Shown one piece after another: positions 44,027-52,584 of a stretch of DNA of 64,000 nt (the stretch's first letter is position 1; each line of letters opens with the position of its first letter). The stretch comes from Chryseobacterium sp. W4I1 (GTDB lineage: Bacteria > Bacteroidota > Bacteroidia > Flavobacteriales > Weeksellaceae). Both the position numbers and the translations under genes were made by a program. Where the stretch lies: the NCBI RefSeq assembly GCF_030816115.1, contig NZ_JAUSXQ010000001.1, forward strand, positions 3,286,001 to 3,350,000, read 5' to 3'. The notes under the pieces were generated by a model, which was not told the origin of the DNA, did not search any database, and was given only the letters and a program-made list of their open reading frames with translations.

Positions 44027-46957
44027 TTATTTTTTGATGAACTTGGATCTGAACTGATCTTTTCCTTTTTCATCAATTGTGATTACATATCCGCCTTTAA
44101 TTAGAGCTGAAACATTAATTTTTCCGTCCTTAATATTTCCATCTCCTACTAGCTGACCGGCAGCATTGTAAATTTTATATAATGCTTTGTCTGAAACTTT
44201 AGTAATGTTTAATACATCACTTGCAGGATTAGGATAGATCTGAATTCCATTATTAGGAGCATTTACATCACTTGTTCCTAAAGCTAGCTGGATCTGAACA
44301 GGATAATCTTCGATCTCGCCGTATGCAAAACCATTACATCCGTTTTCAGGCTGATCTTCGTAAGCCATTACCACTCTCATAATGATTTTTTTATCTGAAT
44401 AAGCGTTGGCAGGTACAGAGAACGTTCCCGACACAGGCGTCACCGTATTAGCCGCATTACTGTAGATTATCTCAGAATCTGAGAAGTTACCATCTCTGTT
44501 GAAGTCTATCCAGGCAGTTACTCCTTCATTGTACTGATCGGCAGTCCAGGCTTTACTAACACTGATGGTGTTGCCTGAACTTCCCTGTCTTAGGGTAATT
44601 ACTTTAGTAGGGTCTGCAGTGTAATCTGTATAAGAAGAACCGGTACTGGTATTGGAAATAACACTCATTCCAACCGGAGTTACAGAGACATTTGAAATAT
44701 ATTCGTCTGCAAAGCTTCCTGTAGCATTTGTACAGTATGCATAAGGCAATGTAGTAAAGTTTGTAGTTGCTGAATAATCACCCGTAGTGCTTCCGCAAAT
44801 ATTAGCTACCTGCACCTCATATTGAGTTGTATCTTCAAGTCCGGCGATGTAGTAAGAGTTGGTTGGAACAGTTACATTAATCCATGTTGAAGTTCCTGCT
44901 TTTCTGTATCTTAAAGAATAGGTAGCACCTTGAACTGGCGTCCAGCTGATGTTTCCGGAAGAAATTGTCAGTCCAGACACAGCTACACCTGCAGTAGCCG
45001 TTGTAGAACAAGTACCCATTGAAGCAGCTACTGTAGCATTTCCTATTGCATAAAAAACATTTCCAATAGCACTTACTCTAATTTTTATATTAGCGCCTGT
45101 AGCAAGAGAAGAGAATGTGAAAGCTTCCGCACCGTCATTAGGTGTAGATGGCGAAAGTACGACCCATGAAGTTCCGTTATCTGCAGTATAATCTATTTTA
45201 ACGTTTTGAGCATTGTAGATCCCTGCATTGGTATTCACAACATTCCATGTTACAGCACTGGCAGCGTTGTTATATACTGTAGTGGAAGTCACTTTAAAAG
45301 GTCCTTCATTTCCTACACCAACTTTCTGAAGTGAAGAATTAGTCTGCTGTTGCGTTACAATTGGACTGTTATCTCGGGCAGTGAACACAAAATTTGTAGA
45401 TCTGGCTACGGTGGATACCGTTTCCCAGTCTGCCGCAGAAGAAAGATTTCCTGCTAATACAGTATTCAGTTTAGGAAAATATCTGGTAGGTGAAGTAGAC
45501 GGTGCTATAGATCTGAATAATGGTCCTACACCTGTATTTCCAATGATAGCCGTAACTGGTATAGCAGCATTATCAAACTGTTCCCAAGTATAGGTCATAG
45601 GATTTCCTTCAGGATCTATTGCATTACCTGTAAGGACGAATGCGGTTCCTTTTGGAATTGCTAAATCATTCAAAGCAGAAATAACAGGAGGATTGTTGGT
45701 AACCGGAGTTTCAACATCACATGTTTTGGCAACAAGATTATTCTGAACCTGAAGAATACTTACCGCATGGAAATAATCATCAGAATTGGTCTGAACATCG
45801 GCATTTGTAATACCCGCATATCCCATAATAGTGGATCCGGATCCAGGTTCCATATTCACCCCAGAACCTTCAAGGGCATGAGAGAAAGTATGGTTAGCTC
45901 CTAACTGGTGTCCCATTTCGTGAGCCACATAATCTATATCAAATGTATCACCCTGAGGAATAGCATTAGCTGGTGAAGTATAACCAGAACCTTTAGCCTT
46001 ACTTGTTGCTGTTGCAGGATTTACACATATACATCCAATACATCCGGCATTTCCTCCGCCTCCGCTTCTCCCGAATAAGTGCCCGATATCATAGTTCTCG
46101 TTTCCGACAACACTGGTAAGGGTTTGCTGAAGCTGAACATTCCAGTTGCCCATCTGAGCAGCCGGAGAATAAGGATCTGTAGCTGCATCCATATAAACAA
46201 GCGCAGGATAGTTCACCATATTCATGTGCAATCCCATATCTTTTTCGAAAACACCATTCACTCTTGTAAGCGTAGCATTCATTGCGACCAGTGCTCCCGC
46301 CTGGGTTCCCCCGAAATACGTGGTATATTCACCTGTTACAGAAAGTGCCAGTCTTAGTGTCCTGTACTTTTTGTCTGAAGATTTAGAAAAATCTGACGAA
46401 TTATTAGCGAAAGACTTTTTGCTGTTGTATAGTTTTGCAATTTCTTTTTTAGAAAGGATGTCTTCATCCATTGAACAAAGGAAACCTTGAGACCCTGCTG
46501 TAGGTACTGTTTTTGCATGTACACCGTAAACCGTTTTAGCCGCATTCTGAGGTTCTATAAACTGATAGACACCGTCTTTAATAATCATGGACTGAAAATC
46601 GTTCGGAGCTAATGAAAATCTTAAATATTTTGAAGGATCATCAATTCCCACTCCCACATAAGATCCCAGCTCATACTGATCTGCAAGCTCTTTTGCGATC
46701 ACAGGAAAACTGTAAACATTGAACCTTTCCACCTTACCATCCAATGTAGGAAGTGAAATAGCAATAGGCTTGGAGTTCTGGCCCATTTCCTGGGCTCCTG
46801 CAAGTTGTGATCTAAGTAAAGAAATATCTAAGTTATAATATCCTTTGATATCTGACCGCTGTATCAATTCTCCGCCTCGGCCTGTTGACGGCGTCCACTG
46901 TGCGGTAGCAGCGGCAAATAGACAGAACGAAAATACTGAAGTAAAAAGCTTCTTCAT
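44027..46957 (-). CDS. Secreted reprolysin-like metalloprotease with FN3, GEVED and T9SS domains
   Basis: A zinc endopeptidase, 976 residues. Signal peptide 1-19; propeptide-like region (about 20-195) with a single C161; metzincin catalytic domain (about 198-415) with the full zinc motif HEMGHQLGANH (H346, E347, H350, H356) and a downstream Met-turn candidate STIMGYAG. A beta-rich region follows, then one FN3 (from about 656), one GEVED (WIDFNRDG, GEIEDYPV, near 880) and a type IX sorting domain (IQIYPNPASD, KIYNAAGQLVGDG). It is expected to be secreted and perhaps surface-bound, degrading external protein. It has its own promoter. Confidence 0.92.
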   Translation of the reverse strand: MKKLFTSVFSFCLFAAATAQWTPSTGRGGELIQRSDIKGYYNLDISLLRSQLAGAQEMGQNSKPIAISLPTLDGKVERFNVYSFPVIAKELADQYELGSYVGVGIDDPSKYLRFSLAPNDFQSMIIKDGVYQFIEPQNAAKTVYGVHAKTVPTAGSQGFLCSMDEDILSKKEIAKLYNSKKSFANNSSDFSKSSDKKYRTLRLALSVTGEYTTYFGGTQAGALVAMNATLTRVNGVFEKDMGLHMNMVNYPALVYMDAATDPYSPAAQMGNWNVQLQQTLTSVVGNENYDIGHLFGRSGGGGNAGCIGCICVNPATATSKAKGSGYTSPANAIPQGDTFDIDYVAHEMGHQLGANHTFSHALEGSGVNMEPGSGSTIMGYAGITNADVQTNSDDYFHAVSILQVQNNLVAKTCDVETPVTNNPPVISALNDLAIPKGTAFVLTGNAIDPEGNPMTYTWEQFDNAAIPVTAIIGNTGVGPLFRSIAPSTSPTRYFPKLNTVLAGNLSSAADWETVSTVARSTNFVFTARDNSPIVTQQQTNSSLQKVGVGNEGPFKVTSTTVYNNAASAVTWNVVNTNAGIYNAQNVKIDYTADNGTSWVVLSPSTPNDGAEAFTFSSLATGANIKIRVSAIGNVFYAIGNATVAASMGTCSTTATAGVAVSGLTISSGNISWTPVQGATYSLRYRKAGTSTWINVTVPTNSYYIAGLEDTTQYEVQVANICGSTTGDYSATTNFTTLPYAYCTNATGSFADEYISNVSVTPVGMSVISNTSTGSSYTDYTADPTKVITLRQGSSGNTISVSKAWTADQYNEGVTAWIDFNRDGNFSDSEIIYSNAANTVTPVSGTFSVPANAYSDKKIIMRVVMAYEDQPENGCNGFAYGEIEDYPVQIQLALGTSDVNAPNNGIQIYPNPASDVLNITKVSDKALYKIYNAAGQLVGDGNIKDGKINVSALIKGGYVITIDEKGKDQFRSKFIKK

Positions 46958-46981
46958 ATTTTTAATATTATGTTAATTTCA

Positions 46982-46989
46982 CAAATATA
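46982..46989 (-). promoter_or_regulatory. Promoter -7 element of the metalloprotease gene
   Basis: TATATTTG on the minus strand, 24 nt before the start codon; TTTG matches at 15 and 23 nt upstream are not ideally spaced. Confidence 0.5.
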
Positions 46990-47076
46990 ACATTTTAAGT
47001 AAAACAAAATCACAAAAAATTAAAATACAATAAAGAATAATCACTCAAATATAATTTATGATTTAACAATAACAAA

Positions 47077-47107
47077 ACAAAAATCCCCAGATGGAGATCC
47101 GGGGATT
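47077..47107 (-). terminator. Terminator after the DUF6048 gene
   Basis: AATCCCC pairs with GGGGATT around a 12-nt inner segment that can pair further, followed on the minus strand by TTTTTGTTTT. Confidence 0.7.
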
Positions 47108-47182
47108 CAATAGTAAAGGTGAATCTGGTTATTTTTTATAAAGACTGATCTTATCACTCAATGGAAAAATCAGTTTTGTTTT

Positions 47183-47851
47183 TTAAAACTTATAGGCAAT
47201 ATTCCATGCAAAGCCCATATTGAATTTGCCTGAACTTTTTCCAAATCCGGGAACAATCATTGGAGTGATATCATCCTGTTTGGAAGTATAGACTAAATAT
47301 TTAGGCTGAAGATTGATATCGATATAGAAGTTGGACTCAAACAGTTGCACTCTTCCTCCTACTGTTCCTTCTATCCAACCGGAAGTCTGTGACGAAGAGG
47401 GAAATGACACAGAGGAGCCACTGCCACCATATCCCCGCACAGGAACGGCCATATATTCCTGATTGTAGAAAGCAGCACCGATCTTACCTCCTGCATAAAA
47501 ACCGTTGAATTCATTTTCCAGATCTTTTGCAAGCATATAGAAAGCCCCTAATTTCACAAACGGTCCACTGGCTTTTGCATCGTACCCATTTTTTTGATAT
47601 ACATTCTTCTCAAAACCGGCTTCAGCAATAGCATGTACATTTCCCCTCACTTTTGAGGAAATAAAACCCTGATAAAGCATTCTGTCTGAAAAAAAGGAAA
47701 CTCCGGCATTAAGAACATCAAAACCAACCATAAAATTCGGTTTGTATTTCTCCTGAACTTTTTTGGCTTCTTTAGCTTCTTTTTTTTCCTGGGCCAGACC
47801 CATTACTCCTATTATGCTAAAAAAGAAGGAAAAGATTAGTCTTGTCTTCAT
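47183..47851 (-). CDS. DUF6048-family outer-membrane-like protein
   Basis: A 222-residue protein with a signal peptide (MKTRLIFSFFFSIIGVMGLAQ) followed by a Lys/Glu-rich linker and beta strands of alternating polarity ending in NIAYKF, the terminal aromatic expected for an outer-membrane beta-barrel. I place it in the DUF6048 family, whose function is unknown and which follows DUF6452 in flavobacteria. Its start lies 35 bp inside the upstream gene, in another frame, so translation is likely coupled. Confidence 0.7.
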   Translation of the reverse strand: MKTRLIFSFFFSIIGVMGLAQEKKEAKEAKKVQEKYKPNFMVGFDVLNAGVSFFSDRMLYQGFISSKVRGNVHAIAEAGFEKNVYQKNGYDAKASGPFVKLGAFYMLAKDLENEFNGFYAGGKIGAAFYNQEYMAVPVRGYGGSGSSVSFPSSSQTSGWIEGTVGGRVQLFESNFYIDINLQPKYLVYTSKQDDITPMIVPGFGKSSGKFNMGFAWNIAYKF

Positions 47852-48293
47852 TTTCTATTTGATTTTGTCCTGCTTCAATTTTCTGTACAGGATTTGATTG
47901 TAATAATTCTGAACTTAAATTCTCATATGTTTTTTTGATTCCACATCCCGGAGATACATATGTAGTCTTTGTGGTGTAACTGATCCTTACATGAGATTCG
48001 GGGCCTTTCAGAGTTTCCTTGAAGTAAATATCTGTATAAGGAGAATCATCTACCCTTATTGGAACCAGCTTGGAGGTTACTGTCTTATCCCATCCCAAAT
48101 CCACTTTTCCGGATCCGTAATCTACTGCAACGTGTAAGGAATCCATTGTTTTCTCTTTGCCTGTTTCAAGAGATTTGAAAGCTACTTTTAATCTTGGCGT
48201 TCCTTCACCGCTTTCACAGATATCATCTTCTCCGCCACAGGAAAAAAGCATTCCCACGAAGCAGATCATGATGAGAAATTTAAAATATTTCAT
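47817..48293 (-). CDS. DUF6452-family lipoprotein
   Basis: A 158-residue lipoprotein: signal peptide with lipobox (GMLFSC, Cys about 19) followed by GGEDDICESGEGTPRLKV. A beta-rich body follows with two further cysteines near the C-terminal end (SPGCGIKK). Family DUF6452, function unknown. The downstream DUF6048 gene overlaps it by 35 bp; rlmD lies upstream. A TAAATTTG element (48354-48361) at the end of rlmD may be its promoter. Confidence 0.75.
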   Translation of the reverse strand: MKYFKFLIMICFVGMLFSCGGEDDICESGEGTPRLKVAFKSLETGKEKTMDSLHVAVDYGSGKVDLGWDKTVTSKLVPIRVDDSPYTDIYFKETLKGPESHVRISYTTKTTYVSPGCGIKKTYENLSSELLQSNPVQKIEAGQNQIENEDKTNLFLLF

Positions 48294-48368
48294 CTGTATA
48301 TTTTATTTTTTATTTGGTCAGATGCAACTGACGTTCATATTAAGATTTGAAGTCAAATTTAAATAAAA

Positions 48369-49775
48369 TTATTTTTTAATAAGCAATGCAATGTTTTCCA
48401 CATGATGAGTCTGCGGGAACATATCTACCGGCAGGATTTTCACCAATGTATAATGTTCTTTCATCAAGGCAAGATCTCTCGCCTGTGTTGCAGAATTACA
48501 GCTTACATAGACTACTTTTTCCGGGGCGAGTTTAAGGATTTGCTCTACCACTTTCTGGTGCATTCCATCTCTTGGAGGATCGGTAATCAGAACGTCTGCT
48601 TTCGGATGATTTTCCATGAATTCATCATTGAAAACATTTTTCATATCTCCACAATAGAATGTGGTATTGGTAAGACCGTTTAATTCAGCATGTTCTATAG
48701 CTGCATCTATGGCTTCCTGAACAGATTCTATCCCGATCACATGTTTTGCATTTCTGGCAACATACTGTGCAATAGTCCCAGTTCCTGTATAAAGGTCATA
48801 CACTACTTCATCACCTTTTAAATCAGCAAACTCCAATGTTTTTCTGTAAAGCTCTAAAGCTTGTTTATAATTGGTTTGAAAGAAGGATTTGGGCCCGATC
48901 TTAAACTTCAGCCCATCCATTTCTTCCATCAAAAAGCCTTCTCCGAAATAAGTATTGACATTTAAATCGTAGATAGAGTCATTTTGTTTTGGGTTAATGG
49001 CATACACCAGTGTTTTGATCTGTGGAAATTGCTCCAAAAGATACTGGAAAAGATTTTCTCTGTTTTGTTTTTCTTCTCTGTAAAGCTGGAATAAAATCAT
49101 CCATTCGCCTTTAGAGTTTTGTCTCATCATTAAGGTTCTTAAAAACCCTTCCTGTTTTTTTACATCAAAGAAGTCCAATCCATTGTCTACCCCAAATTTT
49201 CTCACAGCCAGACGTATGGCGTTGGAAGGATCTTCCTGAAGGAAACATTCTTTAAGGTCTAAAATTTTACTCCACATTCCCGGAATATGAAATCCTAAAG
49301 CATCTTTGCTTCCGAAGTTTTCTTCAGAACTTATTTCATATTGAGTAAGCCATCTCGCATTGGAGAAAGAAAATTCCATTTTATTTCTGTAAAAATACTG
49401 CTCTTCAGCACCTAAGATGGGAACGGTTTCAAAATCTTCAATTCCACCGATTCTCTTTATATTATTATACACTTCTTCCTGTTTGAAATCAAGTTGCTTT
49501 TCGTAGCTCATATTCTGCCACTTGCATCCTCCGCATGTCCCAAAATGAATACATTTGGGCTCTACTCTGAATGGGGAACGTTCCACCACTTCTACGGTTT
49601 CTGCTTCGTAGTATTTTGACTTGGATTTTTTTACTCTTGCATTCACAACGTCTCCCGGAACCGCTCCGGAAATCAATACTGTTTTTCCTTCTTCGGTTCT
49701 TCCTATGGCAACGCCTTTTGCTCCTGCACCGAACAGCTTAATATTTTCAAGAATTATATCTTTCTTCTTTCTCAT
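48369..49775 (-). CDS. rlmD: 23S rRNA (uracil-5-)-methyltransferase RlmD
   Basis: SAM-dependent methylation of uracil C5 in 23S rRNA. 468 residues from the ATG at 49775; a TTG four codons earlier is less likely. N-terminal TRAM domain (about 8-60), four Cys for an iron-sulfur cluster in CIHFGTCGGCKWQ plus CFLQED, SAM-binding YDLYTGTGTIAQYVA, DPPRDGMH, and the catalytic Cys in YVSCNSATQARD. RlmD is the usual name in this phylum; the exact target uridine is not proven by sequence. Confidence 0.9.
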   Translation of the reverse strand: MRKKKDIILENIKLFGAGAKGVAIGRTEEGKTVLISGAVPGDVVNARVKKSKSKYYEAETVEVVERSPFRVEPKCIHFGTCGGCKWQNMSYEKQLDFKQEEVYNNIKRIGGIEDFETVPILGAEEQYFYRNKMEFSFSNARWLTQYEISSEENFGSKDALGFHIPGMWSKILDLKECFLQEDPSNAIRLAVRKFGVDNGLDFFDVKKQEGFLRTLMMRQNSKGEWMILFQLYREEKQNRENLFQYLLEQFPQIKTLVYAINPKQNDSIYDLNVNTYFGEGFLMEEMDGLKFKIGPKSFFQTNYKQALELYRKTLEFADLKGDEVVYDLYTGTGTIAQYVARNAKHVIGIESVQEAIDAAIEHAELNGLTNTTFYCGDMKNVFNDEFMENHPKADVLITDPPRDGMHQKVVEQILKLAPEKVVYVSCNSATQARDLALMKEHYTLVKILPVDMFPQTHHVENIALLIKK

Positions 49776-49893
49776 CCGTAAACTCAATTTCTTTTAATGG
49801 TCGGATAAAACCTATGGGTTTCAGTCCTGAATCTCTATTACTATTTTTTAATCTGCCGAAATGAACTTCCGGTTTCAATCTGCAAAAATACAA

Positions 49894-49923
49894 TAAAAAA
49901 AACCTTATCCGAAGATAAGGTTT
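49894..49923 (-). terminator. Terminator after the thioredoxin-fold lipoprotein
   Basis: A 10-bp stem (AAACCTTATC 49900-49909 with GATAAGGTTT 49914-49923), CGAA tetraloop-like loop, then T6 on the minus strand. Confidence 0.9.
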
Positions 49924-49942
49924 CCATCTATATTAAAGTTTA

Positions 49943-51472
49943 TTATTTTGTTGGGGCTGGCTGAGGATTTGCAGGCTGTGCTGACGGATCAACCGGCATT
50001 GCCTGTTGCTGCTGCATCTGGATATTAGGATCTACTCTTGGAGCAGAAAGTCCTGTAAGTTTATCTAAAATCGTCACAACCTCCTGCTCACCTAAGTTCA
50101 CAAAAGATCTGCTGGCAATTTTGCCATCTTTGTCTACTACTATAAAGCAAGGCAGCTTGAATCCGTAAACGCCATATTTTTTAGCAATATCTGATTCCAG
50201 TCCTTTATCACCGTATACATTCGTTCCCGGAATTCCTTTTAATAATGCACTGCTGGTTTTTACAAACTGATCTTTTGTATCATCAACGTTTACAAAAACA
50301 AAGTTCATTTTAGATTTATAGAAATTCACAACTTCTTTTAAAACAGGAACTGTAGCTTCACTGATGTAAGGATTCCAAGATGCATAGAAGAACAGCATGT
50401 ATGGTTTTCCTTTATTTTCAGAAAGCTGGTAAGATTTACCGTCTGCTTTTACCAAGGCTGCTTCAGGAGCAGCATCTCCTACTTTAAGTCCGTTGATTGC
50501 TACCTGCATTTTAACAAGATCTGCTTTGATGGATGCATCAGTAATATCGGTATCAATAATTTTTTTGATTTTGTCAGTATTCTTCGCAGGAGCACCCGGA
50601 TGAATATCCTGAGCCACTACAAATGCTAAAAGATAATCTTTAGCAGTCTGTGTAACTTCTTTTCTGTCTTTTAGGAATTGTGCAAAAATTTCAGAAGTGA
50701 TAATGTCTGTTTTTCGTTTAGCTTTTGCTTCAGCAAATTTCTGAAAGTCAGGGCTCATTTTCACAAGCAGATACTGTCTGTACAACGGAATTGTTTTCAC
50801 CATTACGTCTTTGTTCTCTTCCAGTTTATTTTCATAATCCTGGAAAGCTTTGGAAACTTTAAATGAAGGGTTCCCTGACATCTGGCGCTGGGACATTTCA
50901 TAGTTGGCAAGAAGGTTCAGAATGGTTACTTTTACGTCATTCTTTTTCCATTCCAGGATTCCTTTACCCGGGTTATTTTTCTGAGCAAGCTCATCTACAT
51001 TTTTATTGATATCAGCTTCGATCTTCTGAGCTCCTTTTAAGAATGTTTTTTCGTCTCCGCCCATTAGTTGCTGAACATTGATCTTACTTCCATATTCACC
51101 TAAGAACTTTTGGCTTGCCTGAAGAAAATCATTGTTTTTTTTAGCGTCTCCTGTAACGACGAATTCGTTTGGAAAGGTCATTGCGTTTCCAGAAATATTT
51201 AGCTTCTGTCCGCCTTCAAGATAAATAAGATTCTGTCTTCCTGCATAGTTGATGACATACATCCCGTCTTTAGGAGCATCGAAGCTTCCAGTAAAGTTTC
51301 CATTTTTATCTAAACCTATATTAATAAGCGGAAGTGTAGCAACACCAGAAGCTTCAACAAATTCAATTCTTTCGAGTGGTGAACTTCCAGCAATTTTTCC
51401 TTTTACTTCAACTTTTTTTGAACAAGACATCACAAAAACCGTGATGATAAACAATAAAAGATATTTTTTCAT
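49943..51472 (-). CDS. Thioredoxin-fold lipoprotein lacking the CxxC motif
   Basis: A 509-residue lipoprotein (lipobox VFVMSC, Cys17) of the DUF4369/TlpA-like type common in Bacteroidota: an N-terminal beta domain (about 22-110), a helical middle (115-330), and a thioredoxin-like domain (about 330-475). At the active-site position the usual WCxPC is WNPYI (W366-I370), so both redox cysteines are absent; cis-Pro P441 (KLPCF) remains. The C-terminus is Gln/Pro-rich. Thiol-disulfide activity is therefore unlikely. The ATG at 51472 is chosen because an upstream TTG (51493) overlaps the promoter -7 element. Confidence 0.85.
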   Translation of the reverse strand: MKKYLLLFIITVFVMSCSKKVEVKGKIAGSSPLERIEFVEASGVATLPLINIGLDKNGNFTGSFDAPKDGMYVINYAGRQNLIYLEGGQKLNISGNAMTFPNEFVVTGDAKKNNDFLQASQKFLGEYGSKINVQQLMGGDEKTFLKGAQKIEADINKNVDELAQKNNPGKGILEWKKNDVKVTILNLLANYEMSQRQMSGNPSFKVSKAFQDYENKLEENKDVMVKTIPLYRQYLLVKMSPDFQKFAEAKAKRKTDIITSEIFAQFLKDRKEVTQTAKDYLLAFVVAQDIHPGAPAKNTDKIKKIIDTDITDASIKADLVKMQVAINGLKVGDAAPEAALVKADGKSYQLSENKGKPYMLFFYASWNPYISEATVPVLKEVVNFYKSKMNFVFVNVDDTKDQFVKTSSALLKGIPGTNVYGDKGLESDIAKKYGVYGFKLPCFIVVDKDGKIASRSFVNLGEQEVVTILDKLTGLSAPRVDPNIQMQQQQAMPVDPSAQPANPQPAPTK

Positions 51473-51490
51473 TTCAATTTTAATATTACA

Positions 51491-51498
51491 CAAAAATA
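51491..51498 (-). promoter_or_regulatory. Promoter -7 element of the thioredoxin-fold lipoprotein gene
   Basis: TATTTTTG on the minus strand, 18 nt before the ATG at 51472. It overlaps an upstream TTG, arguing against that start. A second TATATTTG lies at 51661-51668. Confidence 0.5.
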
Positions 51499-51738
51499 CC
51501 GTTTTTTACGGTTTGTTGATTAAGAGTATTTATTTTTTTTAAAAATTTTATGAAAACCTATGAAAAGAGGGTTTGCAGCCATTTTACCACCATAGATTTT
51601 TTTGTCAAAAAAAACATTTGCAAGATGTTTATTCTTCTTTCATTCATAAAAAATGTTCACCAAATATAGACTTATTAAATAAAGAACATCATATTCAATC
51701 AACAACTTAACAAACTTTAACAGCCATAGGGTATGTAC

Positions 51739-51774
51739 AAAAAAAATCGTCTCCATAATGAAGACGATTTTTTT
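51739..51774. terminator. Terminator after sdhB
   Basis: A 12-bp stem (AAAAAATCGTCT 51741-51752 with AGACGATTTTTT 51762-51773), A-rich on one side and T-rich on the other, so it works for the minus-strand sdh operon. Confidence 0.85.
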
Positions 51775-51792
51775 ATGTATTTGAATAGATAT

Positions 51793-52560
51793 CTATCCGT
51801 TATCTACCATAGCAGCCATATATTCTCTGTTCATTCGGGCAATGTTTTCAAGAGAAATTCCTTTCGGACATTCAACTTCACAAGCTCCTGTATTTGAACA
51901 GTTTCCGAATCCTTCTTCGTCCATAGCTTTCACCATGTTCAGAACTCTTCTCTTCGCTTCTACTCTACCTTGAGGAAGTAGGGCAAACTGAGAAACTTTA
52001 GCTCCAACAAATAGCATTGCAGATCCGTTTTTACAAGTAGCCACACAAGCTCCACATCCGATACATGCTGCAGCATCCATTGCTTTATCTGCATCTTCTT
52101 TAGGAACCGGAATTGCATTCGCATCCAAAGTATTACCAGAAGTGTTCACCGAAATGAAACCACCTGCAGCCATTACTCTGTCGAATGCGCTTCTGTCTAC
52201 CATTAAGTCTTTAATAACCGGGAAAGCAGCACTTCTCCAAGGCTCAATAACGATGGTTTCACCGTCTTTGAACATTCTCATGTGAAGCTGACAAGTCGTG
52301 ATACCAGTATCCGGACCGTGAGCTCTACCATTGATGTAAAGAGAACACATACCGCAGATTCCTTCACGACAATCGTGGTCAAAAGCGATAGGTTCTTTTC
52401 CCTCGTTAATAATATTCTCGTTCAAAATATCTAACATTTCCAAGAAAGAAGAATCTGTAGAAACATCTGATATTTTGTAGGTCTCAAACTGACCTTTAGT
52501 TTTGCTATTTTTTTGTCTCCAAATTTTTAGGGTAAGATGAAGGCCTTTTTTTGCACTCAT
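51793..52560 (-). CDS. sdhB: Succinate dehydrogenase/fumarate reductase iron-sulfur subunit
   Basis: Electron-transfer subunit of complex II. 255 residues with the [2Fe-2S] Cys cluster [16 protein letters not shown], the [4Fe-4S] motif [11 protein letters not shown] and the [3Fe-4S] motif [15 protein letters not shown]. The sequence is of the type-B (epsilonproteobacteria/Bacteroidota) kind with a long N-terminal strand. Last gene of sdhC-sdhA-sdhB, 24 bp after sdhA. Confidence 0.96.
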   Translation of the reverse strand: MSAKKGLHLTLKIWRQKNSKTKGQFETYKISDVSTDSSFLEMLDILNENIINEGKEPIAFDHDCREGICGMCSLYINGRAHGPDTGITTCQLHMRMFKDGETIVIEPWRSAAFPVIKDLMVDRSAFDRVMAAGGFISVNTSGNTLDANAIPVPKEDADKAMDAAACIGCGACVATCKNGSAMLFVGAKVSQFALLPQGRVEAKRRVLNMVKAMDEEGFGNCSNTGACEVECPKGISLENIARMNREYMAAMVDNG

Positions 52561-52584
52561 AATTGTTTATTTATAGGTTGGAGA

